64,000 nucleotides of DNA from JAJVID01 sp963743425. Its GTDB lineage: Bacteria > Acidobacteriota > Blastocatellia > RBC074. Of the stretch, positions 29,411-37,808 are shown one piece after another (positions within the stretch are counted from its first letter, which is position 1; each line of letters starts with the position of its first letter). A model generated the notes under the pieces. That model ran no database searches. It was not told the DNA's origin and saw only the letters and a list, made by a program, of their open reading frames with translations. Both the position numbers and the translations under genes were made by a program. The stretch covers positions 868,001 through 932,000 of the forward strand of contig CAVUPU010000001.1 in the NCBI GenBank assembly GCA_963743425.1, in the 5' to 3' direction.

Positions 29411-29713
29411 GGGGAGTGGGGATTGCGGATTGCGGATTGCGGAGTGGGGATTGCGGAGTGGGGATTGCGGATTGCGGATTGCGGATTGCGGATTGCGGAT
29501 TGCGGATTGCGGATTGCGGATTGCGGATTGCGGATTGCGGATTGCGGATTGCGGATTGCGGATTGCGGATTGCGGATTGCGGATTGCGGATTGCGGATTG
29601 CGGATTGCGGATTGCGGATTGCAATAAGACGGAATGAAACCACCGCACGTTAAGTAGAGACGCAGGATTTTGCGTCTCTTCAATCCGCAATCCGCAATCC
29701 GCAATCCGCAATC
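29411..29713. repeat. GGATTGC heptamer tandem array with an inverted partner
   Basis: From 29463 to about 29623 the 7-mer GGATTGC is repeated about 23 times without interruption. It is preceded by degenerate units with GGAGTGGGGATTGC from 29411. About 60 bases further, 29681-29713 carry the complement (CAATCCG) four times plus a partial unit. Between them a small hairpin is formed by AGAGACGCA (29656) and TGCGTCTCT (to 29679). Because 7 is not a multiple of 3, all frames stay open with a 7-residue peptide repeat, so the long frames here are artefacts. The right block touches the stop codon of the next minus-strand gene. Confidence 0.95.
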
Positions 29714-30290
29714 AAAGCCCCAGCCGCTTCAACGCGTGGGCTGTCGGATAACCGGTCGCGGGAATCTTCTCCTGAGTCTGGAATCGTCGCATGGCTTCGA
29801 TGGTGGCTTGATCGTATACGCCGGTCATTTCGCCGGCGTAGAATCTGCGTTGCTTGAGCGCCTGCTGAATCTGGAGAGCGCGCGACCCATCGATTTTGAG
29901 AGGCTTGCCCCTCGTGGGAGAGCGAAGATCTGTTTCTGACGAATCTTGCGGCGTTTGAGGAAATGGGAGAGGCGGATTCAAAAACCGCGCCAGATCGGGC
30001 GATGACGCGGACCCGCTCTCGATAACCTCTATCCGATCAGGCGAGATCGGGTAGGTCCCAGGGATGGCCGCTACGTCATCCTCAAGGAGCGATGGCGCGA
30101 CGTTGTTCGAGCGGCGTTTGCCGCGCTTCGCGGAAGATCGTGCGGAAGATCGTTTGGATGATTTTGAGCGCGAGGCGGATTTGCCTTTTCTCCCTTTCGC
30201 CTGCACGTGGGCGGGGAGAGGCCAGGCGACACAGATAATGAGGAAAACCGCCGTCAACAATGTGTGCGGTTTGGGGGATCGCAGAGGCAT
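29712..30290 (-). CDS. Secreted peptidoglycan-binding domain protein
   Basis: The ATG at 30290 follows GAGAGGAAAAAAC and opens a signal peptide (TLLTAVFLIICVAWPLPAHVQA). A very basic Lys/Ser/Arg region (KGRKGKSASRSKSSKRSSARSSAKRGKRR in outline) comes next. The C-terminal ~60 residues form a peptidoglycan-binding type-1 domain (ALQIQQALKQRRFYAGEMTG, DQATIEAMRRFQ, HALKRLGL). It is 192 residues long. Likely role: binding to the cell wall; no enzyme domain is present. Confidence 0.85.
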   Translation of the reverse strand: MPLRSPKPHTLLTAVFLIICVAWPLPAHVQAKGRKGKSASRSKSSKRSSARSSAKRGKRRSNNVAPSLLEDDVAAIPGTYPISPDRIEVIESGSASSPDLARFLNPPLPFPQTPQDSSETDLRSPTRGKPLKIDGSRALQIQQALKQRRFYAGEMTGVYDQATIEAMRRFQTQEKIPATGYPTAHALKRLGL

Positions 30291-30354
30291 AGTTTTTTCC
30301 TCTCTGATTATGGTTGGAGGCACAGTCAGTAAATCGCAAAATCGCGAAGGAAAA

Positions 30355-30485
30355 GCATTTTCCATTTGTCATATGAGATTTGATATTTGCCATTGCCCAG
30401 AAATCGCCCAATGTTCATTGGGCGTTGAATCGGGATCGCCTCTGGCAATGACAAATATCAAATCTCATATGGCAAATGGAAAATG
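30355..30485. repeat. Long inverted repeat (family of 4117-4248)
   Basis: GCATTTTCCATTTGTCATAT (from 30355) pairs with ATATGGCAAATGGAAAATG (to 30485); the arms are about 42 bases. Inner stem GCCCAATG-TTC-ATTGGGC. The same arm words and inner CCCAATG-CATTGGG stem occur at 4117-4248, 26 kb away. It lies between the peptidoglycan-binding gene and the HtrA gene. Confidence 0.85.
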
Positions 30486-30524
30486 GAACTCTTCGTCTAT
30501 TTCATAATCTACTAACTGTACCAG

Positions 30525-32087
30525 CTATGGTTTGTTGAGTGAAATAAAGATGCGCGGGTAAGGGGCCCTTTTCTTCCTGTAGACCAGCAAAACGATCGGG
30601 TCGCCCGATTTCATACGGTTCATGACCCGTTTGTAATCTTCCTTGTCGTCGACAGGCTCCCGATTGATCGTCTCGATCACATCGCTGGTTTTCAAACCGG
30701 CGTCGTCGGCGACGCTGCCCGGCTCGACGCGCGCGACCAGAACGCCTTTCGCGCCTTCCATATCGGCGTCGAGCGCCAGTTGCGGATTGAGGTTCGCGAT
30801 GCTGATGCCCAGGCTTTCCTTGCGAAGATCGTCGCCGGGGGCGCTCGCCGCCAGGTTGGCGATGATTTCACGACCGGGGCGTCGTCCGATCACGACGGAG
30901 ATCGTCATCGGTCGCCCGTCGCGGTAAATCTTGACCGGCGCCGTCGCCCCGACAGGGGCTGAGGCGACGCGGCGCAACAGGTCCTCGTTGTCTTTGACTC
31001 GCTCGCCGCGGAATTCCACGATCACGTCGTTCTGTTTCAACCCGGCCTTCGCCGCCGGGCTTTCGACCGTGAGGCCATCGACTTTTACGGTCGCTTCGAC
31101 GTTGCTGATGATCGCGCCGCGAGGGGCCGGCAGGCCGTAAATTTTGGCGATCTGCGGGGTCACTCGGTCCGGCATCGCGCCCAAGAACCCGCGAATGACC
31201 CGTCCCTGTTTGACCAATTGTTTGTAGACGGAGATCGCTTCGGCAGAGGGAATGGCGAAGCTGACGCCGTTGTAATCGCCGGTCATCGTGGCGATCAGAG
31301 TGTTGATGCCGATGACCTCGCCCGAAAGATTGATCAGCGGGCCGCCTGAATTCCCGCGATTGACCGCGGCGTCGGTTTGCAGAAAATATTGAAACCCGAC
31401 TTTATTATGAACCTCTTTCGAGTCGCGCTCCTTGGCGCTGATGATGCCCGCCGTCACGGACTGATCGAATCCGAAGGGCGAGCCGATGGCCAGCACCCAA
31501 TCGCCCACGCGCATCTTTACGGAATCGCCGAAGCGCGCGGCGCGAAGCTCGACGCGGGGTTCGACTTTGACCACCGCCAGATCGGTCTCGCGGTCGCTGC
31601 CGACCACGTTGCCGGGCAACTCGGCGCCGTCATAGAACCTGACCTTGATGCGATCCGCCCCGGCGATGACGTGATAGTTGGTCAGGATGTAGCCCTGCGC
31701 ATCGACGATCACGCCCGAACCGTTGCCGCGACGCGCCGGTTCGCTTGACCCGAATTCGAATCGCTCGATCGAATTGCGCGGTAGGTTCAGCTCATCCTGC
31801 AAGCGCGGGGCCTGCGCCGGCTGCGTGACGGTCGAGACGTTGACCACCGACGGTTCGACTGCGCGCGCGATTTCGATGAAGGCGGACGAGAGTTCGGAAT
31901 TGACCTCGCCGTCGCCGGCTTTCGCTGGTCCGGGACTGCGCGAGAGCCACACGCCCGCCATAGCGCCCAGAGCGAGGAGGAGCGCCGCGACGGCGATCAG
32001 CGTCGCGCGCCGCGATGATCGGCGATATCGCTCGACCAGTTCTTCCATCCGCTCTCGCGAACCGTGTTGTGAAGAGTCGTTCATCAT
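30525..32087 (-). CDS. HtrA/DegP-type periplasmic serine protease with two PDZ domains
   Basis: This 520-residue protein is anchored by one N-terminal transmembrane segment (ATLIAVAALLLALGAMAGVW). The trypsin-like domain has the full triad: histidine in NYHVIAGADR, aspartate in ETDLAVVKV and serine in NRGNSGGPLINL. Two PDZ domains follow (about 290-395 and 405-505; GLKQNDVIVEF, GLKTSDVIETI). It is expected to degrade or refold misfolded envelope proteins. It is transcribed divergently from the Gfo/Idh/MocA gene across 227 bases. Confidence 0.95.
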   Translation of the reverse strand: MMNDSSQHGSRERMEELVERYRRSSRRATLIAVAALLLALGAMAGVWLSRSPGPAKAGDGEVNSELSSAFIEIARAVEPSVVNVSTVTQPAQAPRLQDELNLPRNSIERFEFGSSEPARRGNGSGVIVDAQGYILTNYHVIAGADRIKVRFYDGAELPGNVVGSDRETDLAVVKVEPRVELRAARFGDSVKMRVGDWVLAIGSPFGFDQSVTAGIISAKERDSKEVHNKVGFQYFLQTDAAVNRGNSGGPLINLSGEVIGINTLIATMTGDYNGVSFAIPSAEAISVYKQLVKQGRVIRGFLGAMPDRVTPQIAKIYGLPAPRGAIISNVEATVKVDGLTVESPAAKAGLKQNDVIVEFRGERVKDNEDLLRRVASAPVGATAPVKIYRDGRPMTISVVIGRRPGREIIANLAASAPGDDLRKESLGISIANLNPQLALDADMEGAKGVLVARVEPGSVADDAGLKTSDVIETINREPVDDKEDYKRVMNRMKSGDPIVLLVYRKKRAPYPRIFISLNKP

Positions 32088-32314
32088 GACCTGCGCGTTA
32101 TTTCAAATGCCGGGAGCGACGTGTTCCGATTGATTGACGGGGATGCTGGATTATAGAAAATCACCTGGAAGCTTGGCAATCAGTTCCGTCAAGGCTTGCA
32201 AGTTTGGCTCATGCGCGTTTACCCTGCGCGCCGATCAATTGGTACAGTATCGTACCCCCAATTTTGGGAGAATCATACAATGCAATCCAACAGATCGTTC
32301 AGGAAGAGGAGAGT

Positions 32315-33613
32315 ATGACCAACGGAATCGAACGCAGAGATTTCATCAAGCAGGGAATCGCCGCCGTCGGCGTCGGGGCTGCGGCGAGCTCGAACATCCT
32401 GGGCGCGAATGATCGCATTCGCGTCGGAGTGATCGGCCCCGGACGCCAGGGGCGCGGCGTGATGAAGACGTTTATGAAGAACACGGACGCGCAGATTGTC
32501 GCGATCTGCGACGTCTTCCAGCCGCAGATGGACTTTGCGATCAATGACGCCAGGCTCGAAGGCGTCGAGACCTACAAGGATTTTCGCAAAATCCTCGATC
32601 GCAAAGATGTTGACGCGGTGATTGTCGCTTCGCCCGACCACTGGCACGCGCTGCAAACCGTGATGGCCTGTCAAGCGGGCAAAGATGTTTACGTCGAGAA
32701 GCCCGTCTCGGTCACGGTCGGCGAAGGGCGCAAGATGGTTCAGGCGGCGCGCAAATACAACCGCGTGGTTCAGGTCGGCACGCAGCAGCGCTCCGGCGAT
32801 CATTACCAGAAAGCCGCCGAGATCATTCGCGGCGGGCAATTAGGCAAAATCACTTTCGTCCGCACGTGGAATTTCGGCAACCAGACGCCCGGCGGCATCG
32901 GCAATCCGCCGGACACGAATCCTCCCGATGGGTTGGATTGGGACCTGTGGCTCGGCCCCGCGCCGATGCGCCCGTTCAATCAAAACCGTTTCGGCGTGCA
33001 TCCCGACCGATGGTCGAGCTTCCGATGGTTCTGGGATTACGCGGGCGGGATGATGACCGATTGGGGCGTGCATCATCTCGACATCGTTCAAATGATGATG
33101 GGGCTTGACGGGCCCGCGGCGATCATCGCAATGGGCGGCAAACTGGCCTTGAAAGACAATCGCGAAACGCCTGACACATTGATGGTGACATACGAATATC
33201 CCGGCTTCGTTTGCACGTATGAAAACCGCGAATGCAACGCGCAGGGATGGAACGGGCATGGCTACGGCATACTCTTCCACGGCGCGGATGCCACGCTCTA
33301 CATCAACCGCGAATATTTCGAGATCACGCCGGAGAAGGGAAGAAACGTCGAGGTTCAGCGTGTCAAAAACGAGAACAGGCAGGGTGATGCGCACGTCCGC
33401 AATTTCCTCGATTGCGTCAAGTCGCGGCAAAGGCCGATCTCGGACATCGAGATCGGGCATCGTTCGACCACCACTTGTTTGCTCGGAAACGTGGCGCTGC
33501 GTTCGGGCCGCCGAATTGTGTGGAACGCCAAAACGGAGAAGATCAAGGGCGACAACGCCGCGTCGAAGTATCTGTCGCGTGAATATCGCGGGCCGTGGAA
33601 ATTGAATGTGTAA
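32315..33613 (+). CDS. Tat-exported Gfo/Idh/MocA family oxidoreductase
   Basis: The ATG at 32315 follows AGGAAGAGGAG and gives 432 residues beginning with a twin-arginine signal (IERRDFIKQGIAAVG). The NAD(P)-binding fold starts IRVGVIGPGRQGRG, and the family signature follows in the EKPVSVTVGEGRKMVQAARK region. The C-terminal part has MTDWGVHHLDIVQMMMG, a typical substrate-site segment. Such exported members act on sugars or cyclitols. The stop is eight bases beyond a possible start for the next frame, which runs into a sulfatase. Confidence 0.93.
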   Translation: MTNGIERRDFIKQGIAAVGVGAAASSNILGANDRIRVGVIGPGRQGRGVMKTFMKNTDAQIVAICDVFQPQMDFAINDARLEGVETYKDFRKILDRKDVDAVIVASPDHWHALQTVMACQAGKDVYVEKPVSVTVGEGRKMVQAARKYNRVVQVGTQQRSGDHYQKAAEIIRGGQLGKITFVRTWNFGNQTPGGIGNPPDTNPPDGLDWDLWLGPAPMRPFNQNRFGVHPDRWSSFRWFWDYAGGMMTDWGVHHLDIVQMMMGLDGPAAIIAMGGKLALKDNRETPDTLMVTYEYPGFVCTYENRECNAQGWNGHGYGILFHGADATLYINREYFEITPEKGRNVEVQRVKNENRQGDAHVRNFLDCVKSRQRPISDIEIGHRSTTTCLLGNVALRSGRRIVWNAKTEKIKGDNAASKYLSREYRGPWKLNV

Positions 33614-35240
33614 AAAAAACCGACCTGTGCAGACGAAACCATCATGTGCAAGAAAGTGTTCGACTGTTTTTGCGCCGGAGGCGCAGCGGATATTAGCCGG
33701 TGGTGGAACCACCGGGAACGCAGTCAACACAATTCGGCCAGCCCCGGAGGGGCGATGGACGAGACTTGTCTGTCGCCCCTCCGGGGCTGGAAATAGATAT
33801 TGTCCGAGTTCCCGGTGGTTCCACCACCGGCTAATATCCGGCGTCCATCCGGGACGAAATTCAAAGCCACCTGTCATCCTTGTCGTTATTGTCATAATTG
33901 CCGCGTTTGCTTTCAACCCGGCGACAGCGCAGACCAGACCCAATATTATCTTCATTCACGCCGATGATCTTGGCTACGGCGATTTGAGCAGTTACGGGCA
34001 GCGTAAATTCAAAACGCCGAACGTCGACCGTCTGGCCGCCGAAGGCATGCGCTTCACGCAGTATTATGCCGGCAGCACGGTCTGCGCCCCGTCGCGCAGC
34101 GCGTTGATGACGGGCCAGCACACGGGTCATACGCGCATTCGCGGCAACGCGCGCCATCCACTGGCGCCCGAAGACGTGACCATGGCCGAGGTCCTGAAAT
34201 CGGCCCGATACAAAACCGCTCTGATCGGCAAATGGGGCTTGGGCGAAGCGGGGACGACGGGCGTTCCGAACCGGCAGGGCTTCGATTACTTCTTCGGCTA
34301 TCTGAACCAGCGCCACGCGCACAACTACTATCCGACCTTCCTCTGGCGCAACGAAGAGCGAATAAAGCTGCGCAACCTCGTGCCCGATGAAGACAAGGAG
34401 GGCGCAGGCAATTCGACCAACCGCGTCGATTACACTCACGACCTGATGGCCGAAGAGTCGCTGAAGTTCGTTGAACAGAATCGCGAGGAGCCGTTCTTCC
34501 TCTATCTCGCCTTCACGATCCCGCATGCGAACAACGAGGCCAGGAATAAAGGCATGGAAGTCCCGGACCTGGGCGAGTTCGCGAACAAAGACTGGCCCGA
34601 GCAGGAGCGAGCCAAGGCCGCGATGATCGCGCGAATGGATCGAGACATCGGGCGGCTGATGGCGCTGCTCAAAAAACTCGGCATTGACGACAAGACGCTG
34701 GTCTTCTTCACCAGCGACAACGGCCCGCACCGCGAGGGCGGCTCCGACCCGGATTTCTTCGACAGCAACGGGCCCTTGCGTGGAATCAAGCGCGACCTGT
34801 ACGAAGGCGGCATTCGCGCGCCGATGATCGCGCGCTGGCCGAAGCGGATCAAAGCTGGAGGGGCGGGCGCGAAGAGCGATCAGGTCTGGACGCATTGGGA
34901 TTTGCTGCCGACGCTGGCCGAGATCGCGGGCGTCAAACCACCCGCCGGCATTGACGGCATCTCGATGGTGAACGCGTTGCTCGGCCGGAAACAGCGCAAT
35001 CACGAATTTTTGTATTGGGAATTTCATGAACGCGGTTTCTCTCAAGCTGTGCGGATGGGCGACTGGAAGGCCTTGCGCAAAAACCCGGATTCGCCGCTGG
35101 AGCTATACGATCTCAAAAACGACCTCGGCGAACAGAACGACGTCGCGGTCAAACATCCCGAGGTCGTCAACAAGATCGAGGATTACCTGAAGACCGCTCG
35201 CACTGAATCCGAACTCTGGCCGATCAAGAAAGGGAATTAG
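33606..35240 (+). CDS. Sulfatase (arylsulfatase A-like), N-terminus reading through a repeat element
   Basis: The catalytic domain starts at about 33933 (RPNIIFIHADDLGYGDLS). It carries the formylglycine site CAPSRSALMTG with the maturing cysteine, HADD for calcium, and FFTSDNGPHREG, so it should be an active type I sulfatase. The first hydrophobic stretch (PPVILVVIVIIAAFAF, ending ATAQ) looks like a signal peptide starting near 33864, but no ATG, GTG or TTG precedes it closely. The only in-frame ATG (33606) lies in the end of the previous gene, and the intervening ~85 residues are translated palindromic repeat. The element probably displaced the native start. It is likely co-transcribed with the oxidoreductase gene, perhaps for sulfated glycan use. 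Confidence 0.85.
   Translation: MCKKNRPVQTKPSCARKCSTVFAPEAQRILAGGGTTGNAVNTIRPAPEGRWTRLVCRPSGAGNRYCPSSRWFHHRLISGVHPGRNSKPPVILVVIVIIAAFAFNPATAQTRPNIIFIHADDLGYGDLSSYGQRKFKTPNVDRLAAEGMRFTQYYAGSTVCAPSRSALMTGQHTGHTRIRGNARHPLAPEDVTMAEVLKSARYKTALIGKWGLGEAGTTGVPNRQGFDYFFGYLNQRHAHNYYPTFLWRNEERIKLRNLVPDEDKEGAGNSTNRVDYTHDLMAEESLKFVEQNREEPFFLYLAFTIPHANNEARNKGMEVPDLGEFANKDWPEQERAKAAMIARMDRDIGRLMALLKKLGIDDKTLVFFTSDNGPHREGGSDPDFFDSNGPLRGIKRDLYEGGIRAPMIARWPKRIKAGGAGAKSDQVWTHWDLLPTLAEIAGVKPPAGIDGISMVNALLGRKQRNHEFLYWEFHERGFSQAVRMGDWKALRKNPDSPLELYDLKNDLGEQNDVAVKHPEVVNKIEDYLKTARTESELWPIKKGN
33672..33855. repeat. ~190-bp palindromic element, copy B
   Basis: It has the same block order as copy A at 14.2 kb: GCGCCGGAGGCGC, GGATATTAGCCGGTGG-TGGAA-CCACCGG, a central stem (GCCCCGGAGGGGCGA with TCGCCCCTCCGGGGC), then CCGGTGG-TTCCA-CCACCGGCTAATATCC and TCCGGGAC. 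The outer arms pair over about 30 bases. It lies across the 5' end of the sulfatase reading frame. Confidence 0.88.
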
Positions 35241-35241
35241 G

Positions 35242-35333
35242 CTGGATCAGTACCGCGAGCGGTAGCGAGCGTGGCTCCCACAACAAGCCATTTGCGTAGG
35301 CCGCGCTCGCTGCCGCTCGCGGCACTGATCCGG
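35242..35333. repeat. CAGTACCGCGAGCGGTAGCG-type inverted repeat
   Basis: The arms CTGGATCAGTACCGCGAGCG (from 35242) and CGCTCGCGGCACTGATCCGG (to 35333) are about 30 bases with two mismatches. It is just after the sulfatase stop and ends 9 bases before the ABC ATPase start. One arm is also found inside the signal-peptide codons of the GH113-like gene (10998-11023), and a diverged relative lies at 40014-40080. Confidence 0.8.
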
Positions 35334-35342
35334 CGCGAGTCA

Positions 35343-36842
35343 ATGCTTCTCAAAGCCGATTCAATCACCAAATCGTTCGGCGCCGTGCGGGCGCTCAAGG
35401 GCGTCTCGTTCGACCTTGGCGCGGGCGAGGTCCATGCGCTGGTGGGCGAAAACGGCGCCGGCAAATCGACACTGATCAAGATCATCACTGGCGCGCTGCA
35501 ACCGGACTGGTCCGATTCCGGCTCGCTCTTCATCAACGGCCAACAAGTCGTCGAGAACTCTCCCTCGCTGGCCAAACGACTCGGCGTCGCGGCGATCTAT
35601 CAGCAGCCCGCGCTCTTTCCCGATCTCTCGGTGGCCGAAAACCTGGCGCTCGGGTTGGAGCGCGGCGGATTGTGGCGACGGGTCAATTGGCGGGAGCGAA
35701 ACGCCCGCGCGAAAGAATTGCTCGACCGCATCGGCGCGCGCATTGATCCGCAAACGCCGGCCGGCGCGCTGACGATGCCCGAACAGCAGTTGGTCGAGAT
35801 CGCACGCGCCCTCGGCGCCTCGGCCAGGATTCTGATCATGGACGAGCCGACCGCTTCGCTCACCGAACGCGAGACCGAACACCTGTTCAATGTTATCGCC
35901 GATCTGCGCGCGCAAGGCGTCGGCGTCGTCTACATTTCACACCGCCTCGAAGAACTCTTCGAGATCGCCGACCGCGTGACCGTTCTGCGCGACGGCGAGG
36001 CCGTGGCCACTCGCGCGATGAACGAAGTCGATCAGGCCGAACTGATCCGCCTGATGGTGGGACGCGAACTCTCCGCGGTCTTCCCCAAACGCGAAGTGAA
36101 AATAGGCGATACCGTCCTGGAGATCAGAAACCTGACTTCGCGCGCCGCCGGCATCCACAATGTTAGCCTCAGCGTCCGAGCCGGAGAGATTCTGGGCCTC
36201 ACCGGACTTGTCGGCGCGGGCCGCACCGAACTGGCGCGCGTCCTCTTCGGCCTACTTCAGTCTGACGGCGGGTCTGTGTTCTTGCGGTCTCCGAACGGTC
36301 TGGAAGAGGTAACGATCAATTCGCCCGCGAAGGCGGTCGAGCTTGGCGTCGCTTATGCGCCCGAAGACCGGCGCAGACACGGCGCGATTCTGGAGATGCC
36401 GATCGCCGCGAATATGACTCTGGCGATCCTGGATCGAATCTCGAATCTCAAATTCCTCGATTTCAAATCGGAGAAGAAGATCGCCATCGATTTCGCCGCG
36501 CGGCTGTCGGTTAAAACTCCCGCGACATTCGCTCCGGCGGGAGCGCTTTCGGGCGGCAATCAGCAGAAAGTGGCGCTGGCGCGCTGGCTCGCGACCCATC
36601 CGCGAGTCCTGATCCTGGACGAACCGACGCAGGGAATCAACGTCGGCGCGAAATCGGAGATTCACCGGTTGATGTGCGATCTGGCCGAGGCCGGGATGGC
36701 GATCATTATGATCTCGTCCGAACTGCCTGAAATTCTGGGGATGAGCGACCGCATCGCCGTGATGCGCGGCGGAACGGTCGTGGGAGTGATGGAGCGCGGC
36801 GAAGCCACGCAGCAGAAGATCATCGAATTGGGGTTAGGGTGA
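35343..36842 (+). CDS. Sugar-type ABC transporter ATPase (RbsA/MglA-like, two ATPase domains)
   Basis: The ATG at 35343 starts right after the repeat; 499 residues, the usual length of the family. There are two fused ATPase domains. The first has Walker A GENGAGKST, Walker B ILIMDEPTAS and a degenerate signature (MPEQQ). The second has a degenerate Walker A (GLVGAGRTE), the signature LSGGNQQK and Walker B VLILDEPTQG. This asymmetry is normal for carbohydrate-uptake-2 transporters. No permease or sugar-binding protein gene is adjacent, so the partners are elsewhere or it is an orphan. Confidence 0.93.
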   Translation: MLLKADSITKSFGAVRALKGVSFDLGAGEVHALVGENGAGKSTLIKIITGALQPDWSDSGSLFINGQQVVENSPSLAKRLGVAAIYQQPALFPDLSVAENLALGLERGGLWRRVNWRERNARAKELLDRIGARIDPQTPAGALTMPEQQLVEIARALGASARILIMDEPTASLTERETEHLFNVIADLRAQGVGVVYISHRLEELFEIADRVTVLRDGEAVATRAMNEVDQAELIRLMVGRELSAVFPKREVKIGDTVLEIRNLTSRAAGIHNVSLSVRAGEILGLTGLVGAGRTELARVLFGLLQSDGGSVFLRSPNGLEEVTINSPAKAVELGVAYAPEDRRRHGAILEMPIAANMTLAILDRISNLKFLDFKSEKKIAIDFAARLSVKTPATFAPAGALSGGNQQKVALARWLATHPRVLILDEPTQGINVGAKSEIHRLMCDLAEAGMAIIMISSELPEILGMSDRIAVMRGGTVVGVMERGEATQQKIIELGLG

Positions 36843-36981
36843 CTTTACTCAGAATCGCTGGATGGATGCCGCCGCTTTCAGCCTGCCGGCGCGGGGAACT
36901 TTCGGTTCTGTCGGCGTAGGGATTTTCCTCCTCGGTTCGATTCGAAATGTGATGTGCGGTAAACTGTTTGTGAGGCGCCTT

Positions 36982-37281
36982 ATGGATTACCAAATTTTTG
37001 TTGAGAAACAACCGAACGATGGTTACGTCGCGATCGCGCTTGGTTGGCCGGATTGTGTAGGAGAGGGCGAAACAAGAGAGGATGCTGTTGTTCAGGTTCG
37101 CGCCGCCATAGCCGACCGGTTGGCGAGAGGCGAGATTCTCAGCGTACATATCGAAGAAGCGGATACAACGATTTCGCCTGACCCTTGGGAGAGGATGATT
37201 GGCCGCGACGCTGACGATCCGCAGTGGGAGGAGTTCCAAGCGGAGTTGCGGCGTATCCGGGAAGAGGCCAACCGTGTCTGA
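36982..37281 (+). CDS. HicB-like antitoxin
   Basis: The ATG at 36982 gives 99 residues with the HicB-type N-terminal fold (DYQIFVEKQPNDGYVAIALGWPDCVGEGETREDAVVQVRAAI), which resembles a partly degraded RNase H fold. The C-terminal half is acidic and helical (DDPQWEEFQAELRRIREEANRV). Its stop overlaps the GTG start of the PIN-domain gene, so the two form a coupled toxin-antitoxin pair in which HicB is combined with a VapC toxin instead of HicA. Confidence 0.82.
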   Translation: MDYQIFVEKQPNDGYVAIALGWPDCVGEGETREDAVVQVRAAIADRLARGEILSVHIEEADTTISPDPWERMIGRDADDPQWEEFQAELRRIREEANRV

Positions 37282-37708
37282 TCCATTATGGGTTCTCGAT
37301 ACTGACCACCTGAGCCTCCTGCGGCGCGGCCATGTGTCGGTCGCCGCCTGGTTACGCAACATTCCGCTCAACCAGCGCGCCACAACGATCGTTAACGTTG
37401 AAGAGCAACTGCGCGGGCGTTTCGCGATGATCGCTCGCGCCAGGAAAGCCAACGAATGGGTTGTCGCATATAGCGTATTTCAACAGACGCTCGACGATCT
37501 CATGCAACTTCGCTTTCTTCCATTCGATGACACAGCCGCCGCCGAATTTATACGGCTCAAAGCCAGCGTGAAGCAGGTCGGGACGCAGGACTTGAAGATT
37601 GCGGCGATTGTTTTAAGTGTCGGTGGTGTTCTCGTGACTCGTAATCAGAGAGATTTTGCCCACATATCTGGGCTGGCTATAGAAGACTGGACTCAGCCTA
37701 AACGTTAA
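37274..37708 (+). CDS. vapC: VapC-type PIN-domain ribonuclease toxin
   Basis: It begins at GTG 37274 inside the last codons of the HicB-like gene. The PIN fold has the expected acidic metal ligands: D in WVLDTDHLSLL, E in IVNVEEQLRG, D in VGTQDLKIAAIVL and the N/D of VTRNQRDFAHISGL. At 144 residues it is of normal size. VapC toxins cleave RNA such as initiator tRNA or rRNA; the upstream gene should be the antidote and autoregulator. Confidence 0.87.
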   Translation: MSDPLWVLDTDHLSLLRRGHVSVAAWLRNIPLNQRATTIVNVEEQLRGRFAMIARARKANEWVVAYSVFQQTLDDLMQLRFLPFDDTAAAEFIRLKASVKQVGTQDLKIAAIVLSVGGVLVTRNQRDFAHISGLAIEDWTQPKR

Positions 37709-37808
37709 AACCATTGAGACGTCTCGACAGCGGTCACGCTCTCCGGTTAGTATTCGCCCGCGTTCACGCCTGTTTTAGCTCCACAATCTGAACTGAAAGG
37801 ATCATTTG

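Noticed and set aside
29411..29640. Possible CRISPR array
   Set aside because: The repeats are contiguous 7-mers without unique spacers and no cas gene is near; it is a simple tandem repeat.
29273..29711. Several overlapping open frames on both strands encoding a repeated IADCGLR or NPQSAIR peptide
   Set aside because: They are produced by the 7-base tandem array, which keeps every frame open; no start signals or family support.
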